This document shows positions 18,910 through 31,165 of a DNA stretch of 64,000 nt, piece by piece (positions within the stretch are counted from its first letter, which is position 1; every line of letters begins with the position of its first letter). Source of the DNA: an uncultured Saprospiraceae bacterium. Lineage in GTDB: Bacteria; Bacteroidota; Bacteroidia; Chitinophagales; Saprospiraceae. The notes under the pieces are model-generated. The model saw nothing but the letters and a program-made list of their open reading frames with translations, made no database searches and had not been told where the DNA came from. The DNA lies in NCBI GenBank assembly GCA_937929945.1, contig CALFUK010000048.1, forward strand, positions 1 through 64,000, in the 5' to 3' direction. A program made the position numbers and the translations under genes.

Positions 18910-19506
18910 ATGTTTTCAGGAATCGTAGAGGCCCTCGGGCAAGTAAAGAAAATAGAGATCGAAGGCACCAATAAAAGCTTTCATATAGCATCACCAATAT
19001 CTACTGAGCTCTACATAGATCAGAGTGTCTCTCATAATGGAGTCTGCCTCACCGTAGTCCAGATGTATGAAGGTGTCCATGTGGTCACGGCAGTGGAGGA
19101 GACGCTCATCAAAGCCAATCTTCATAACCTCAATGAAGGAAGCTTAGTCAATCTGGAAAGATCCGTCTCACTAAATACCAGACTGGATGGGCACATGGTG
19201 CAAGGCCATGTAGACAGCACCATAGAGTGCGTCCACAAAGAAGATAAGGACGGCAGCTGGATCTTTGAGTTCAGCTATGATCACAAAGACGATGCTCTAC
19301 TCGTCGATAAAGGAAGCATCTGCATCAATGGTGTCAGCCTAACGCTCATTGATCCTTCTGATGGCACCTTTGCCGTGACCATCATTCCCTATACCTATGA
19401 GCACACCATCTTCAAGCAAATCGAAGTCGGCCACAGAGCCAATGTCGAATTCGATATCATCGGCAAATATGTCCATAAGTATCTGAGTAAGGTAAAGGCC
19501 GTCTGA
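18910..19506 (+). CDS. ribE: Riboflavin synthase alpha chain
   Basis: A 198-residue protein with two tandem lumazine-binding barrels (about residues 1-95 and 96-195). The N-terminal 'MFSGIVEALGQV' and 'VSHNGVCLTVV' (about 40-50) and the second repeat's 'GHVDSTIECV' (about 99-108) and 'SICINGVSLTLID' (about 138-150) are the family motifs. It converts two 6,7-dimethyl-8-ribityllumazine molecules to riboflavin. It is only 2 bp after the large T9SS protein gene, an unexpected operon partner. It ends at a hairpin terminator that faces rpoC. Confidence 0.96.
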   Translation: MFSGIVEALGQVKKIEIEGTNKSFHIASPISTELYIDQSVSHNGVCLTVVQMYEGVHVVTAVEETLIKANLHNLNEGSLVNLERSVSLNTRLDGHMVQGHVDSTIECVHKEDKDGSWIFEFSYDHKDDALLVDKGSICINGVSLTLIDPSDGTFAVTIIPYTYEHTIFKQIEVGHRANVEFDIIGKYVHKYLSKVKAV

Positions 19507-19559
19507 CTTATAAGATGTCGGGACCCTTTTTGTTCCATTGAAGGAAAAGAGCCAGGAAT

Positions 19560-19597
19560 AAAAAAAGGCTTCGTGGATAATTCCACGAAACCTTTCA
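19560..19597. terminator. Bidirectional terminator between ribE and rpoC
   Basis: AAAGGCTTCGTGGAA pairs with TTCCACGAAACCTTT with one mismatch and a very short loop. An A-run precedes it, and the converging genes on both sides could use it. Confidence 0.85.
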
Positions 19598-19625
19598 ATT
19601 CTGTATCTAAATAATTAGATGATTC

Positions 19626-22600
19626 TTATTCGCTGGCTGCTGGTGCAGCGGCTTCTTCTAACTCTCCCTCCTCTACTTCAGGTTGAAGAATTTCCTTCGG
19701 TACGACTTTCATCTCTCTATAATCTTTGATTCCTGTACCCGCTGGTATTAATTTACCGACGATGACATTCTCCTTCAGACCATTGAGAAAATCTCTCTTA
19801 GCGCCTATGGCTGCCGTACTGAGGACCTTAGTCGTCTCTTGGAAAGAGGCAGCTGATATCCAGCTTTCCACTCCGAGTGATGACTTGGTGATACCTTGTA
19901 GGATTGGCTTAGCTGTAGCTGGTACTGCATCTCTGAACTGAGTGATCTTCTTGTCATTTCGCTTGAGGAAAGAGTTCTCCTCCCTTAGCTGCCTGATAGA
20001 AACTAACTGTCCTGCTCTGAGTACTTCTGATTCAGCTGCATCAGTGATGAATTTCTTATCAAAAATCCAATCGTTCATTTCATTGAAATTCACCTTCTCT
20101 ACCGCCTCTCCTTCTAAGAAGATTGTATCTCCCGGATCCTCGATCTCGACTCGTCTCATCATCTGTCTAACGATGACCTCGATGTGCTTATCATTAATCG
20201 TAATACCTTGACTACGGTAGACTTCTTGGATACCATTCACTAAGTACTGCTGTACTGCGAACGGGCCTTTGATACTCAGAATGTCGATCGGTGCAGTAGC
20301 TCCGTCGGAAAGCTGCGTACCAGCTCTTACGAAGTCACCTTCTTGCATCAGCAAGTGCTTAGACAAGCCGACAAGATACTTGCGCTTCTGCTCTGTCTTC
20401 TCATCTTCTACGAATACCTCTCTGTTACCTCTCTTGATCTTACCAAAGGATACGATACCATCGATCTCAGATGTCACTGCAGGGTTAGACGGATTACGCG
20501 CTTCGAAAAGCTCTGTGACCCGCGGCAGACCACCGGTAATATCCTGAATCGATCCCAGCTTACGCGGTATCTTTGCAATCTTGTCACCAGAGTTGACCTC
20601 AACTCCATTCTCGACTGAGATATATGCCCCCACAGGAAGGTTATAGCTTTTCAACTCTTTACCCTTTGCATTGACGATTTTCAGTGTAGGTATCTTTTTC
20701 TTATTCTTGGATTCCATCACGACCTTCTCTACATAGCCAGTCTGGTCATCTCTCTCCGTTCTGAAAGTGACACCTTCTTCGATGTCTTCGTACTGGATGA
20801 GACCACCAAATTCTGATATGATCACGGCGTTAAATGGATCCCACTCACAGAGTACTTCACCCTTGCCGATATTCTTCTTATCCTTCACGAATAGTGTCGC
20901 ACCATATGGGATGTGTAGTGTACCGAATACTTTACGCGTTTCTGGATCTACAATTCTGATTTCACCAGATCTGGATAGGACGACTTCCGATTTTTTTCCA
21001 TCCTCTATCGCCGTGGTGGTCTTGATGTTATCAAATTCCATCACACCATCAAACTTGGAAACAAGCTGATTCTCTGCTTTAGTCACAGATGCGATACCCC
21101 CTACGTGGAAGGTACGAAGTGTCAGCTGTGTACCAGGCTCCCCAATACTCTGAGCGGCAATGATACCGACACTATCTCCTATATTGGCAATTCTACCAGA
21201 TGCCAGGTTTTTACCATAGCACTTAGCACAGACACCAGTGGCAGATTCACAGGTCAGAACTGATCTGATCTTCACCATCTCAACACCTATGTCATCTATT
21301 TCTTTAGCTTTCTTTAGAGTGATGTATTCTGCTGATCCAAGGAGGACTTCGTCCGTCACTGGATGTAGAATATCTCTAAGAGCATATCTTCCTGTAATTC
21401 TTTCGAAGAGTGGCTGTACGATGTTCTCGTTGTCATCCTTCAGTGCAGTCGTATTGATGCCTCTGAGGGTCATACAGTCCTGCTCTGTGATGATCACATC
21501 CTGAGATACATCCACCAGTCTTCTGGTCAAATAACCCGCATCCGCCGTCTTCAATGCTGTATCGGCAAGTCCTTTACGCGCACCGTGAGTAGAGATGAAA
21601 TATTCGAGTACTGACAGTCCCTCTAAGAAGTTAGAAAGGATCGGATTCTCAATGATTGATCCTCCAGTATCTCCTGACTTACGCGGTTTAGCCATCAGCC
21701 CCCTTAGTCCACACAGCTGCTTAATCTGCTGCTTAGAACCCCTTGCTCCAGAATCAAGCATCATGTACACAGAGTTGAATCCGTCTTTGTGCTCAGCTAA
21801 TTCTTTCATTAGATTATCGGTAATCCGATTATCCGCAAAAGTCCACTTATCAATAATCTGATTGTATCGCTCATTGTTCGTAATGAGACCCATGTTATAA
21901 TTATCCCAGACTTCATCAACTTCGGTATTAGCCTCCGCCAATGTCTTCTCTTTGATGGTCGGATTGATTAGATCTCCCAAGTTAAAGGATAGTCCTCCCT
22001 TGAATGACCAGTAGAACCCTAATGTCTTAATCTCATCCAGCAGCGTGGCTGTCACACTGAAGTTAGTCCTGTTGATGATATCACCAATAATCCGCTTCAG
22101 GTTACGCTTCGTCAATAGATCATTGATGAAAGGAATGGTATCAGGCACCGCCTCATTGAAGATCACTCTACCTACAGTAGTCTCGACGATTCCCGTGATC
22201 ATTTCACCTTCATCATTCTCGACTCTGGTTCTGACCTTGATCGCTGCGTGAAGATCCACTCGGCCTTCATTAAAAGCGATAATCACTTCTTCTGGTGAGT
22301 AGAAAATGGACAGCTTCACTGACTCATCTCTGGATCTCTCCTTTGTCAAATAATATAAGCCAAGTACCATATCCTGTGAAGGCAGGGTAATCGGCGATCC
22401 ATCTTGTGGATTTAGCATGTTATGTGAAGACAGTAACAATACTTGCGCCTCTAAAATAGCCGCCTGACTTAGGGGTACGTGTACCGCCATCTGGTCACCA
22501 TCAAAATCCGCATTGAATGCACCACAAACCAAAGGGTGAAGCTGGATGGCCTTTCCTTCGACTAACTTAGGCTGGAAAGCCTGAATGGATAGTCTGTGCA

Positions 22601-23930
22601 GTGTCGGTGCCCGGTTAAGCATGATGGGGTGACCCTTCAATATATTTTCTAAGATTTCCCAAATGACTGGCTCTTTTCGATCGACTAATTTCTTAGCTGA
22701 TTTTACCGTCTTTACGATACCTCTTTCGATTAGCTTTCTGATGACGAATGGCTTAAATAGCTCAGCCGCCATTGCTTTAGGTAATCCACACTCATGAAGT
22801 TTCAGATTCGGTCCTACGACGATCACTGATCTTCCTGAATAATCTACCCTTTTTCCAAGAAGGTTTTGACGGAATCGACCTTGCTTACCCTTGAGTATAT
22901 CACTCAAAGATTTTAGAGATCGTCCACCCTCTGCTTTTACTGCATTGGACTTTCTGGAGTTATCAAATAGTGAATCCACTGCTTCCTGGAGCATCCGCTT
23001 TTCATTACGCAAGATGACTTCAGGTGCCTTAATCTCGAGTAATCTCTTCAGTCGGTTGTTTCTGATGATCACTCTTCTGTATAGATCATTAAGATCAGAA
23101 CTTGCGAATCTACCACCATCCAAGGGCACTAATGGCCTTAGCTCTGGCGGTATGACTGGCAAGTATTGGATGACAGCCCATTTAGGTTCATTCACCATTC
23201 TGGTATGTCCATCTCTGAATGCCTCTACGACTCTGAGTCTCTTGAGTGCTTCAGACTTACGCTGCTGAGATGTCTCGGTCGCGGCCTGGTGTCTCAGATC
23301 ATAGGATAATTGATCCAGATCCAATAAATCCAGTAGATCACTGACTGACTCAGCTCCCATCTTAGCGATGAATTTCTGCGGATCAGTATCTTCCAGCATC
23401 TGATTGCCCTCTGGCAGAGAGTCCAGCACTTCGAAGTACTCTTCCTCTGTCAATAGATCTTTAATATTAAGGTCCTCTTCTTTCACACCTGGCTGAATCA
23501 CCACGTATCTCTCGTAGTAGATGATGGTCTCCAGCTTCTTAGATGACAGACCTAAGAGGTATCCTATTTTATTCGGGAGCGACTTAAAAAACCAGATGTG
23601 TACCACTGGTACGACCAGCTTGATGTGCCCCATTCTCTCTCTTCTGACCTTCTTCTCAGTCACCTCTACCCCACATCTGTCACAGACGATTCCCTTATAT
23701 CTTATTCTCTTGTACTTACCACAGTAGCACTCATAATCTTTCACTGGACCGAAGATCCGCTCACAGAAGAGACCATCTCTTTCTGGCTTATAAGATCTAT
23801 AGTTGATCGTTTCAGGCTTCAGTACTTCACCGTATGATCTCTCTAAGATATCATCAGGCGAGCAGAGGCTGATCGTGATTGAGTTAAAATTTGACGTGGT
23901 TCTATTTGCAATATTCTTTTTGAATGGCAT
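19626..23930 (-). CDS. rpoC: RNA polymerase subunit beta'
   Basis: A 1,434-residue beta' subunit. The N-terminal zinc ribbon has Cys at 68, 70, 83 and 86. The catalytic 'NADFDGDQM' loop, which carries the three Asp residues for the Mg ion, lies near residue 475, and the second zinc cluster contains '[13 protein letters not shown]' near 905. The C-terminal tail is Glu/Ala-rich. It is the last gene of the rplKAJL-rpoBC cluster, 33 bp after rpoB, and is followed by the terminator at 19560-19597. The length agrees with Bacteroidota homologues. Confidence 0.99.
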   Translation of the reverse strand: MPFKKNIANRTTSNFNSITISLCSPDDILERSYGEVLKPETINYRSYKPERDGLFCERIFGPVKDYECYCGKYKRIRYKGIVCDRCGVEVTEKKVRRERMGHIKLVVPVVHIWFFKSLPNKIGYLLGLSSKKLETIIYYERYVVIQPGVKEEDLNIKDLLTEEEYFEVLDSLPEGNQMLEDTDPQKFIAKMGAESVSDLLDLLDLDQLSYDLRHQAATETSQQRKSEALKRLRVVEAFRDGHTRMVNEPKWAVIQYLPVIPPELRPLVPLDGGRFASSDLNDLYRRVIIRNNRLKRLLEIKAPEVILRNEKRMLQEAVDSLFDNSRKSNAVKAEGGRSLKSLSDILKGKQGRFRQNLLGKRVDYSGRSVIVVGPNLKLHECGLPKAMAAELFKPFVIRKLIERGIVKTVKSAKKLVDRKEPVIWEILENILKGHPIMLNRAPTLHRLSIQAFQPKLVEGKAIQLHPLVCGAFNADFDGDQMAVHVPLSQAAILEAQVLLLSSHNMLNPQDGSPITLPSQDMVLGLYYLTKERSRDESVKLSIFYSPEEVIIAFNEGRVDLHAAIKVRTRVENDEGEMITGIVETTVGRVIFNEAVPDTIPFINDLLTKRNLKRIIGDIINRTNFSVTATLLDEIKTLGFYWSFKGGLSFNLGDLINPTIKEKTLAEANTEVDEVWDNYNMGLITNNERYNQIIDKWTFADNRITDNLMKELAEHKDGFNSVYMMLDSGARGSKQQIKQLCGLRGLMAKPRKSGDTGGSIIENPILSNFLEGLSVLEYFISTHGARKGLADTALKTADAGYLTRRLVDVSQDVIITEQDCMTLRGINTTALKDDNENIVQPLFERITGRYALRDILHPVTDEVLLGSAEYITLKKAKEIDDIGVEMVKIRSVLTCESATGVCAKCYGKNLASGRIANIGDSVGIIAAQSIGEPGTQLTLRTFHVGGIASVTKAENQLVSKFDGVMEFDNIKTTTAIEDGKKSEVVLSRSGEIRIVDPETRKVFGTLHIPYGATLFVKDKKNIGKGEVLCEWDPFNAVIISEFGGLIQYEDIEEGVTFRTERDDQTGYVEKVVMESKNKKKIPTLKIVNAKGKELKSYNLPVGAYISVENGVEVNSGDKIAKIPRKLGSIQDITGGLPRVTELFEARNPSNPAVTSEIDGIVSFGKIKRGNREVFVEDEKTEQKRKYLVGLSKHLLMQEGDFVRAGTQLSDGATAPIDILSIKGPFAVQQYLVNGIQEVYRSQGITINDKHIEVIVRQMMRRVEIEDPGDTIFLEGEAVEKVNFNEMNDWIFDKKFITDAAESEVLRAGQLVSIRQLREENSFLKRNDKKITQFRDAVPATAKPILQGITKSSLGVESWISAASFQETTKVLSTAAIGAKRDFLNGLKENVIVGKLIPAGTGIKDYREMKVVPKEILQPEVEEGELEEAAAPAASE

Positions 23931-23963
23931 TGGCTATAGATTCTAAATTTTAATTAAAACTGA

Positions 23964-26900
23964 CTACTCGAATTTGATATCAAGCGCTAATCCTCTTAGT
24001 TCGTGTACCAGTACATTGAATGATTCTGGTATGTTCGGTAACGGTAGATTGTCTCCTTTGACAATGGCTTCGTATGCTTTCGCTCTTCCTACGATATCAT
24101 CAGACTTAATCGTCAGTAATTCTCTCAGGATATTAGATGCGCCGAATGCCTCAAGTGCCCACACTTCCATCTCTCCAAAACGCTGACCACCAAACTGTGC
24201 TTTACCACCGAGCGGCTGCTGCGTAATCAATGAGTATGGTCCGATAGACCTCGCGTGCATCTTATCATCTACCATGTGAGATAACTTCAGCATGTAGATC
24301 ACACCGACTGTCGCCTCTTGGTGGAAACGATCTCCTGTCTCTCCATCAGATAGGTAGGCTTGTCCAAGACTTGGAAGATCACACTTCTGTATGTACTCCT
24401 CGATCTCACCCATACTCGCTCCGTCAAATATCGGCGTCGCGAACTTCATACCCATCTTCTCACCAGCCCATCCGAGTACCGTCTCGAATATCTGTCCTAG
24501 GTTCATCCTTGATGGTACACCCAGTGGATTCAATACAATGTCTACAGGTGTTCCATCCTCTAAAAATGGCATATCCTCGAGTCTTACGATTCTGGATACA
24601 ATACCCTTATTACCGTGCCTTCCGGCTAATTTATCCCCCACTTTCAGCTTACGCTTCTTAGCCAGATAGACCTTAGCCAGCTTCAATACACCCGCTGGAA
24701 GTTCATCTCCAATGCTGATATTGAATTTCTCTCTTTTATACTTACCTACTTCTTCATTCGTCTTGATGGAGTAGTTATGCAGTAGTGTAGCGATCAGCTT
24801 ATTGATGTTCGCATCCGTCGTCCAGTTAGAATAATCCACTTGCGAGAAGTTGATGTTCTTCAGGACCTTATTGCTGAACTTAGTCCCCTTAGGAATCAGC
24901 TCTTCATTATAGATACTTGATACACCTTGGGAGACTCTTCCCTTAAGCAGTACCATTAACTTATCTATGAGGATGGTCTTCAGCTCATTCAGCGTCACCT
25001 CGTGTCTGTCATCCAGCTTAGAGAGGATTTCTTTCTCCTGTACCTTCTGAAATTTATCTTTCTTCGCTCTGGCGAATAGTTGCTTATTGATGATGACACC
25101 CTTAGTAGATGGTGGTGCTTTCAGTGATGCATCTTTTACATCACCAGCTTTATCACCGAAGATGGCTCTCAGAAGTTTTTCTTCTGGTGTCGGATCAGAC
25201 TCACCTTTTGGTGTGATCTTACCGATCAGAATGTTTCCTTCATTAATCCAGGCTCCAACGCGGATGACACCATTTTCATCAAGATCCTTGGTCGCCTCTT
25301 CACTGACATTCGGTATGTCATTCGTCAGCTCCTCTTCGCCCAGCTTAGTATCTCTTACATCCAGCTCAAAGTTCTCAATGTGCAGTGAAGTGAAGACATC
25401 ATCTCGTACGACACGCTCAGAGAGTACGATGGCATCCTCAAAGTTATATCCCTTCCAAGGCATGAATGCCACTTTCAGGTTTTGACCTAAGGCCAATTCT
25501 CCTTTTTCAGTCGCATAACCATCACAAAGTAAGCTACCACGCTTCACTCTGTCGCCCTTCTTAACAATCGGCTTAAGGTTTATACAGGTACCCTGATTCG
25601 TTCTTCTGAACTTGATCAGGCTGTATGACTTGATGTTATCCTCAAATGAGACTAACTGCTCCTCCTCCGTACGATCGTACTTGATCACAATCTCGTTGGC
25701 ATCTACATATTCTACTACGCCTTCGCCTTCTGCATTGATCAGCATCCGCGAATCCTCTGCTACTTTACCCTCAAGGCCTGTCCCCACAATCGGAGATGCC
25801 GGCTTCACAAGTGGTACCGCCTGACGCTGCATGTTAGATCCCATGAGGGCCCTGTTAGCATCATCATTTTCTAAGAATGGTATCATGGACGCAGATACAC
25901 CGACAATCTGATTCGGAGCGACATCCATATATTCTATCTCCTTAGGTGCAAGAACAGGGAAATCACCGTGCTCTCTACACTTAATTTTATCAGTGACGAA
26001 GGTTCCCTTATCAGTCAGTCCAGCATTTGCCTGGGCTATCTTTTTGAAATCTTCACCCTCTGCTGAGAGGTATTGTGCTTGATTCTTTATGTCTACGACA
26101 CCATTCTCAACCTTTCTATAGGGTGTCTCTAAGAAACCCATCTTATTCACCTTAGCGTGGACGCACAGGGTGGATATCAGTCCAATATTAGGACCCTCAG
26201 GTGTCTCAATGGTACAAAGTCTACCGTAGTGAGAATAGTGTACATCTCTGACTTCAAAGCCAGCTCGCTCTCTGGATAAACCTCCAGGTCCGAGAGCTGA
26301 GATTCTTCTCTTGTGTGTGATCTCAGATAGAGGATTCGTCTGATCTAAGAACTGTGATAACTGAGATGTTCCGAAGAATGAGTTAATCACGGAAGACAGC
26401 GTCCTCGCATTGATCAAATCAATCGGTGTAAAGACTTCGTTATCCCTGACATTCATTCTCTCTCTGATGGTTCTTGCCATTCTGGCTAGACCTACACCAA
26501 ACTGAGCATAGAGCTGCTCCCCTACTGTCCGGACACGTCTGTTACTTAGGTGATCTATATCATCAAGCTCTGCTTTCTGGTTGATCAGACTTACTAAGTA
26601 CTTCACTATTTCGATGATATCATCTTTAGTCAGTACCAGTAGCTCACGATCGACATCTAGTCCAAGCTTTCTGTTGATCTTATATCGGCCTACTTCTCCA
26701 AGATTGTATCTCTTGTCTGAGAAGAATAATTTATCAATGATGCCACGTGCTGTCTCTTCATCTGGTGGATCAGTCCCTCTCAGCTGTCTGTAGATGTGGA
26801 CCACAGCCTCCATTTCAGAACTGGTAGGATCTTTCTGCAGCGTATTATAGATAATGCTGTAATCCTCTGTAACATTCTCTTTCTGAAGAATGACTGTCTC

Positions 26901-27776
26901 GGTCTCAGCGTCTAATATTAGCTGCGTGTTAGTCTCATCCAGAATAACATCACGTTCGAGTATGATCTCATTTCTCTCGATGGTAACCACCTCACCTGTA
27001 TCCTCATCCACAAAATCTTCGGTCCACTTACGCAGTACTCTCGCTGCCAGCTTACGGCCAATTGATTTCTTCAGGGTCTTCTTGTCCGCAGTGATCTCAT
27101 CAGCGAGTTCGAATAGATTCAGAATTTCACGATCTGAATCATAACCGATGGCTCTTAATAATGTAGTGACCGGGAATTTTTTCTTTCTGTCAATGTAAGC
27201 GTACATCACAGTATTAATATCTGTAGCGAATTCCATCCAGGCTCCCTTGAAAGGAATGACTCTCGCAGAATACAGTTTTGATCCATTAGGGTGGTAACTC
27301 TGGCTGAAAAATACACCCGGAGATCTGTGCAGTTGTGATACGATGACTCTCTCGGCACCATTCACCACGAATGTTCCTTTAGGCGTCATGTATGGGATGT
27401 TTCCTAAGAAAACATCCTGTACAATCGTCTGAAAATCGACGTGTTCTTCGTCATTACATGACAGTCTAAGCTTAGCCTTCAGAGGGACACTGTGAGTCAA
27501 TCCTCTCTGCATACACTCCTCGATGCTGTATCGTGGAGGATCGATGAAGTAATCCAAGAATTCTAATACAAAGATGTTTCTGGCATCTGTGATCGGAAAG
27601 TTCTCTTGAAAAACTCGGTATAGACCCTCAGCATTTCGATTTTCCGGAGTCGTCTCCAACTGGAAGAATTCTTGAAATGACTTAAGCTGTATCTCGAGTA
27701 AATCAGGATATTGGGATGGTAATTGGATTTTACCAAAGTTCACTCTTTGCAGAGCGGCTGAAGTATTAGCTGCCAT
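23964..27776 (-). CDS. rpoB: RNA polymerase subunit beta
   Basis: A 1,270-residue beta subunit. The rifampicin-region motif '[19 protein letters not shown]' is present near residue 465 and is wild-type in appearance, with '[12 protein letters not shown]' just after. The C-terminal region has 'GRHGNKG', '[22 protein letters not shown]' in part, and a final '[11 protein letters not shown]'. It follows rplL by 163 bp, a gap that contains a strong hairpin, and precedes rpoC by 33 bp. Confidence 0.99.
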   Translation of the reverse strand: MAANTSAALQRVNFGKIQLPSQYPDLLEIQLKSFQEFFQLETTPENRNAEGLYRVFQENFPITDARNIFVLEFLDYFIDPPRYSIEECMQRGLTHSVPLKAKLRLSCNDEEHVDFQTIVQDVFLGNIPYMTPKGTFVVNGAERVIVSQLHRSPGVFFSQSYHPNGSKLYSARVIPFKGAWMEFATDINTVMYAYIDRKKKFPVTTLLRAIGYDSDREILNLFELADEITADKKTLKKSIGRKLAARVLRKWTEDFVDEDTGEVVTIERNEIILERDVILDETNTQLILDAETETVILQKENVTEDYSIIYNTLQKDPTSSEMEAVVHIYRQLRGTDPPDEETARGIIDKLFFSDKRYNLGEVGRYKINRKLGLDVDRELLVLTKDDIIEIVKYLVSLINQKAELDDIDHLSNRRVRTVGEQLYAQFGVGLARMARTIRERMNVRDNEVFTPIDLINARTLSSVINSFFGTSQLSQFLDQTNPLSEITHKRRISALGPGGLSRERAGFEVRDVHYSHYGRLCTIETPEGPNIGLISTLCVHAKVNKMGFLETPYRKVENGVVDIKNQAQYLSAEGEDFKKIAQANAGLTDKGTFVTDKIKCREHGDFPVLAPKEIEYMDVAPNQIVGVSASMIPFLENDDANRALMGSNMQRQAVPLVKPASPIVGTGLEGKVAEDSRMLINAEGEGVVEYVDANEIVIKYDRTEEEQLVSFEDNIKSYSLIKFRRTNQGTCINLKPIVKKGDRVKRGSLLCDGYATEKGELALGQNLKVAFMPWKGYNFEDAIVLSERVVRDDVFTSLHIENFELDVRDTKLGEEELTNDIPNVSEEATKDLDENGVIRVGAWINEGNILIGKITPKGESDPTPEEKLLRAIFGDKAGDVKDASLKAPPSTKGVIINKQLFARAKKDKFQKVQEKEILSKLDDRHEVTLNELKTILIDKLMVLLKGRVSQGVSSIYNEELIPKGTKFSNKVLKNINFSQVDYSNWTTDANINKLIATLLHNYSIKTNEEVGKYKREKFNISIGDELPAGVLKLAKVYLAKKRKLKVGDKLAGRHGNKGIVSRIVRLEDMPFLEDGTPVDIVLNPLGVPSRMNLGQIFETVLGWAGEKMGMKFATPIFDGASMGEIEEYIQKCDLPSLGQAYLSDGETGDRFHQEATVGVIYMLKLSHMVDDKMHARSIGPYSLITQQPLGGKAQFGGQRFGEMEVWALEAFGASNILRELLTIKSDDIVGRAKAYEAIVKGDNLPLPNIPESFNVLVHELRGLALDIKFE

Positions 27777-27849
27777 TAGTAAATTTTAAGTTTATGTACT
27801 TGCAGGTTAGAAATCGTTATTCCCATAGAACTGCGTAAAAATAACCATA

Positions 27850-27880
27850 GGCCTAACCAGTGCAATGCACTAGCTAAGCC
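27850..27880 (-). promoter_or_regulatory. Hairpin in the rplL-rpoB gap
   Basis: On the minus strand the segment GGCTTAGCTAGTGC pairs with GCACTGGTTAGGCC through a 14-bp stem with three wobble pairs and a 3-nt loop. No T-run follows, so it is more likely a processing site or partial attenuator between rplL and rpoB than a full terminator. Confidence 0.6.
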
Positions 27881-27939
27881 ACTTGATTATATTTTATTTA
27901 GAAACGGAATCAATATAGATAATTGGATCAGAGTTAGAA

Positions 27940-28320
27940 TTACTTTAATTCTACTTCTGCTCCAGCTGCCTCTAAGGCACTCTTCATTGATTCGGCGTCA
28001 GCTTTAGGTACACCTTCTTTGATTGCTCCAGGTGCTCCATCCACTAATTCCTTAGCTTCTTTCAAGCCTACTCCTAAAAGGTTCTTTACTTCTTTGACTA
28101 CTGCTAACTTAGCAGCGCCAGCTGAATTCAAGATAACATCGAACTCTGACTTCTCCTCTGCAGCGCCAGCGTCTCCGCCACCAGCTGCTGGAGCGGCCAT
28201 TGCTACAGCTGCTGCTGCAGGCTCTATTCCATGCTCGTCCTTTAGTATATCAGCTAATTCACTAACCTCTTTTACGGTCAATCCGACTAACTGATCGGCT
28301 AATGCTTTCAAATCTGCCAT
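27940..28320 (-). CDS. rplL: Ribosomal protein bL12 (L7/L12)
   Basis: A 126-residue acidic protein: N-terminal dimerisation helices (about 1-35), an Ala/Gly-rich hinge '[16 protein letters not shown]' (about 37-52), and a globular C-terminal domain with '[20 protein letters not shown]' (about 59-78). It forms the ribosomal stalk that recruits translation GTPases. It lies 66 bp after rplJ, the universal order. Confidence 0.98.
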   Translation of the reverse strand: MADLKALADQLVGLTVKEVSELADILKDEHGIEPAAAAVAMAAPAAGGGDAGAAEEKSEFDVILNSAGAAKLAVVKEVKNLLGVGLKEAKELVDGAPGAIKEGVPKADAESMKSALEAAGAEVELK

Positions 28321-28386
28321 TTTTAAATGGTTTTAATAGTTATATAATATAAGTCAACAAAATATGTTGGGCTTGGAAGCCAATTT

Positions 28387-28917
28387 TTATGATTCACCCC
28401 TCTCTTCTAATGCTTTTAGCAAGCCGGATAGGGTATTCCCACCAGATTGAAGAGCTCCAAGAACGTTCTTGATTGGTGACTGAAGTAGTAACACCACTTC
28501 ACCGATCAGATCTTCTTTGGACTTGAGTGATTTTAGCGTATCTAACTGGTCATCGCCAGTGAAGATGTCGCTGTCTATGTAAGCAGCCTTGAGGACTGGC
28601 TTTTCGTGCTTTTTTCTGAATTCGCTGATGATCTTCGCTGGAAGATTGGCATTGCTGGAGAACATCAAGGTCGTAGGACCTTTGAATGCTTCAATTAAGT
28701 CACCATATCCCTTCTCCTCACCTGAAGCCTCCAATGCCTTGATCGCCAAGGTATTTTTGACCACTTTCATCTCCACATCATTCTCAAAACACTTTCTACG
28801 CAGGTCATTCACTTCCTCTACTGTGAGAGCTGAAGAATCCGTGACGTAGAAGAAATTATTATTGTCAAATTTATCTTTGAGCGCAGCGATTTCTGCTGTT
28901 TTTTCTGTTTTAATCAT
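28387..28917 (-). CDS. rplJ: Ribosomal protein uL10
   Basis: A 176-residue protein that anchors the bL12 stalk. It has the N-terminal 'AEIAALKDKFDNNNFFYVTD' region, 'NDLRRKCFENDVEMKVVKNTLA' around residues 37-58, and a C-terminal helix that binds bL12 dimers. It is 8 bp downstream of rplA and upstream of rplL. In many bacteria L10 represses its own operon; a leader structure is not obvious here because the gap is so short. Confidence 0.98.
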   Translation of the reverse strand: MIKTEKTAEIAALKDKFDNNNFFYVTDSSALTVEEVNDLRRKCFENDVEMKVVKNTLAIKALEASGEEKGYGDLIEAFKGPTTLMFSSNANLPAKIISEFRKKHEKPVLKAAYIDSDIFTGDDQLDTLKSLKSKEDLIGEVVLLLQSPIKNVLGALQSGGNTLSGLLKALEERGES

Positions 28918-28925
28918 GGTCTATC

Positions 28926-29618
28926 TTATTTAATTGACTTAGGATCGATCTTAATTCCTGGGCTCATAGTACTGGCTCCAGTCACTGATTTCATGTAAAT
29001 ACCCTTAGCAGAAGATGGCTTCATCTTCACTAATGTGCCGAGTAGTTCTTGTGCATTCTCAGTCAGCTTCTCAGCAGAGAATGACACTCTTCCGATGGAT
29101 GAGTGAATGATACCAAACTTGTCAACTCTGAAAGCAATCTTTCCACCCTTCACATCCTGCACTGCAGCACCGATATTCGGCGTCACTGTGCCAGTCTTGG
29201 GATTTGGCATAAGACCTCTTGGACCGAGTATACGTCCTACCTTACCCACTTGAGCCATGACACTTGGACTAGCAATGACGACGTCTACGTCTGTCCATCC
29301 GCCCTGGATCTTCGTGATGAATTCGTCTAAGCCGACAAAATCAGCTCCCGCCTCCTTTGCTTCTGCCTCCTTATCAGGAGTACACAGTACAAGCACTTTT
29401 TTAGATTTCCCTGTCCCATTGGGTAGAGTCACTGTACCTCTTATCGCCTGGTCAGCTTTACGAGGATCTACACCAAGTCTGATGTGTAAATCGACAGAAG
29501 CGTCAAATTTAGCGGTATTTACCTGCTTGATGATTTCCATTGCATTTGACAGAGGATAAAGTGTCTCAGCGTCGAACTTTTCGAGGCCTTTGCGCCTCGC
29601 TTTGGATAATTTAGCCAT
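28926..29618 (-). CDS. rplA: Ribosomal protein uL1
   Basis: A 230-residue uL1 protein with the conserved '[16 protein letters not shown]' start, '[18 protein letters not shown]' (about residues 60-77), and the signature '[19 protein letters not shown]' (about 127-145). It forms the mobile L1 stalk near the E site. It is separated from rplK by 88 bp, which contains only a small GTTTTA/TAAAAC hairpin (29644-29658). Confidence 0.98.
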   Translation of the reverse strand: MAKLSKARRKGLEKFDAETLYPLSNAMEIIKQVNTAKFDASVDLHIRLGVDPRKADQAIRGTVTLPNGTGKSKKVLVLCTPDKEAEAKEAGADFVGLDEFITKIQGGWTDVDVVIASPSVMAQVGKVGRILGPRGLMPNPKTGTVTPNIGAAVQDVKGGKIAFRVDKFGIIHSSIGRVSFSAEKLTENAQELLGTLVKMKPSSAKGIYMKSVTGASTMSPGIKIDPKSIK

Positions 29619-29706
29619 TGATCATTGTTTTTGAGGTATTAGCGTTTTACTATAAAACTCCCTCTATTTGAAATATGTATTCTCTTACGAGATTATTTTG
29701 TACTAA

Positions 29707-30162
29707 CTAAGCTTCAGCGGTCGTCGGCCAAGGTGCTTCTCCTTTAATGACAATACCCATGCTTCTTGCAGTACCCGCTACCATTTTCATAGCTGATTCT
29801 ACTTTGAATGCATTGAGGTCTACCATTTTGCTCTCGGCTATCGCCCTGACTTGGTCCCAAGTCACATTTCCTACTTTATCTCTGTTAGATTCTGGTGAGC
29901 CCTTTTTGAGCTTAGCAGCTTCTAATAATTGTACAGCAGCAGGAGGTGTCTTAATGACAAACTCAAAGGACTTATCCTTAAATACTGTGATGACAACTGG
30001 TATGACCTGACCTTGCTTATCCTGCGTCTTAGCGTTGAATCGCTTACAGAATTCCATGATATTGACTCCTTTCGCACCAAGTGCTGGACCCACCGGTGGA
30101 GCTGGATTCGCTTGACCACCTTTTACTTGTAACTTTATAAAGCCACCAATCTCTTTTGCCAT
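29707..30162 (-). CDS. rplK: Ribosomal protein uL11
   Basis: A 151-residue protein with the N-terminal '[20 protein letters not shown]' (about 9-28) and '[10 protein letters not shown]', the usual L11 signatures, and a C-terminal rRNA-binding domain ending '[12 protein letters not shown]'. It contacts the GTPase-associated centre of 23S rRNA. It starts 6 bp after the nusG stop. Confidence 0.98.
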   Translation of the reverse strand: MAKEIGGFIKLQVKGGQANPAPPVGPALGAKGVNIMEFCKRFNAKTQDKQGQVIPVVITVFKDKSFEFVIKTPPAAVQLLEAAKLKKGSPESNRDKVGNVTWDQVRAIAESKMVDLNAFKVESAMKMVAGTARSMGIVIKGEAPWPTTAEA

Positions 30163-30168
30163 GAGTTA

Positions 30169-30744
30169 TTATTGTTTTTCTACTTGCATAAAATTCAACT
30201 CCACTTCTGTCCCTCTGCCGAATATCTTTACGATCACTTTTAATTTCTTTTTCTCTTCATTCACCTCTTTGATATCACCGACAAAATCTTTGAATGGTCC
30301 GTCGATAATCTTCACTGTCTCTCCGATAATGAATGGTTCAATCAGTGCTTCGCCTTCGTCTTGTGACTGATCTACTTTACCTAACATCCGATTTGCTTCT
30401 GACTGCTGCATCGGTATAGGAGTATTCTTGCCTAAGAAATGAATCACATTGGTCATACCCGCGATCCCTTGTACGATTTCTGATGTAAACTTCTTGGCTA
30501 CTGCTTCAACTAAGATGTAGCCAGGAATCATATTTTTTTCCAAAATGACCTTTTTGCCATTTCTGATCTTGTATACTTTCTCTGATGGGACTAATATCTG
30601 TCTGACTACGTGATCCCACTTATTACGCTGCACTTCTAATTCGATTCTCTCTTTGATCTTTCTCTCTTTACCACTTATCACTCTGAGTGAATACCATTTA
30701 GTCTCTGATGTCTCTTCTCGGGTTGTCTCTATTGTCTCTTCCAT
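30169..30744 (-). CDS. nusG: Transcription termination/antitermination factor NusG
   Basis: A 191-residue protein with an NGN domain (about 15-120, 'KWYSLRVISGKERKIKERIE' near the start, 'MIPGYILVEA' near 71-80) and a C-terminal KOW domain (about 138-185, 'GETVKIIDGPFKDFVGDIKEV'). It links RNA polymerase to Rho or to the ribosome. Its start overlaps the secE stop by one base (TAATG). Confidence 0.97.
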   Translation of the reverse strand: MEETIETTREETSETKWYSLRVISGKERKIKERIELEVQRNKWDHVVRQILVPSEKVYKIRNGKKVILEKNMIPGYILVEAVAKKFTSEIVQGIAGMTNVIHFLGKNTPIPMQQSEANRMLGKVDQSQDEGEALIEPFIIGETVKIIDGPFKDFVGDIKEVNEEKKKLKVIVKIFGRGTEVELNFMQVEKQ

Positions 30745-30935
30745 TATCCTAAGTTATAAATGAAAGTCAAGGCATTTTTAGAGATACCATCCATGACGAA
30801 AATAACCAGTGCAATCATAATAGAGGCTACGATAACCAGAACTGAGCTACTCGTCAACTTAGGCCAACTCGGCCAAGTCACTTTGTGCACCAATTCGTTA
30901 TAACTTTCCTTTATGTACAATATCACACTTTCCAT
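30744..30935 (-). CDS. secE: Preprotein translocase subunit SecE
   Basis: A 63-residue single-span protein: an amphipathic N-terminal segment 'YIKESYNELVHKVTWPSWPKL' in part (about residues 7-27), then one transmembrane helix (about 32-52). This is the minimal SecE form found in most bacteria. It stabilises the SecY channel. It sits between tRNA-Trp and nusG, its usual place. Confidence 0.95.
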   Translation of the reverse strand: MESVILYIKESYNELVHKVTWPSWPKLTSSSVLVIVASIMIALVIFVMDGISKNALTFIYNLG

Positions 30936-31001
30936 CAGTATAAATTTGTGTTAGCATTAATGATTGTAAAACATCAGTCAGACTGATCTCTACATAAATA
31001 G

Positions 31002-31074
31002 CAGGGGAGACAGGAATCGAACCCGCGGCCTAAGGTTTTGGAGACCTTCGCTCTACCAATTGAGCTACTCCCCT
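31002..31074 (-). tRNA. tRNA-Trp (CCA)
   Basis: A 73-nt cloverleaf with acceptor AGGGGAG/CTCCCCT, discriminator G, T arm GGGTTCGATTCC, and anticodon loop CTCCAAA. CCA is not encoded at the 3' end. It lies between tuf and secE, a common Bacteroidota arrangement. Confidence 0.97.
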
Positions 31075-31165
31075 ATAGATATCTGGAGAAGGAATGACTC
31101 TCGACTCCCGATATACATTTTATTGAAGAAGAACTACTGTTAGCTCTTATATTCTCTAAGACAAG

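Noticed and set aside
29644-29658. GTTTTA/TAAAAC hairpin between rplK and rplA as an L1-binding autoregulatory site
   Set aside because: It is short and AT-rich and lacks the conserved L1-binding features; L1 sites in other bacteria usually lie before rplK.
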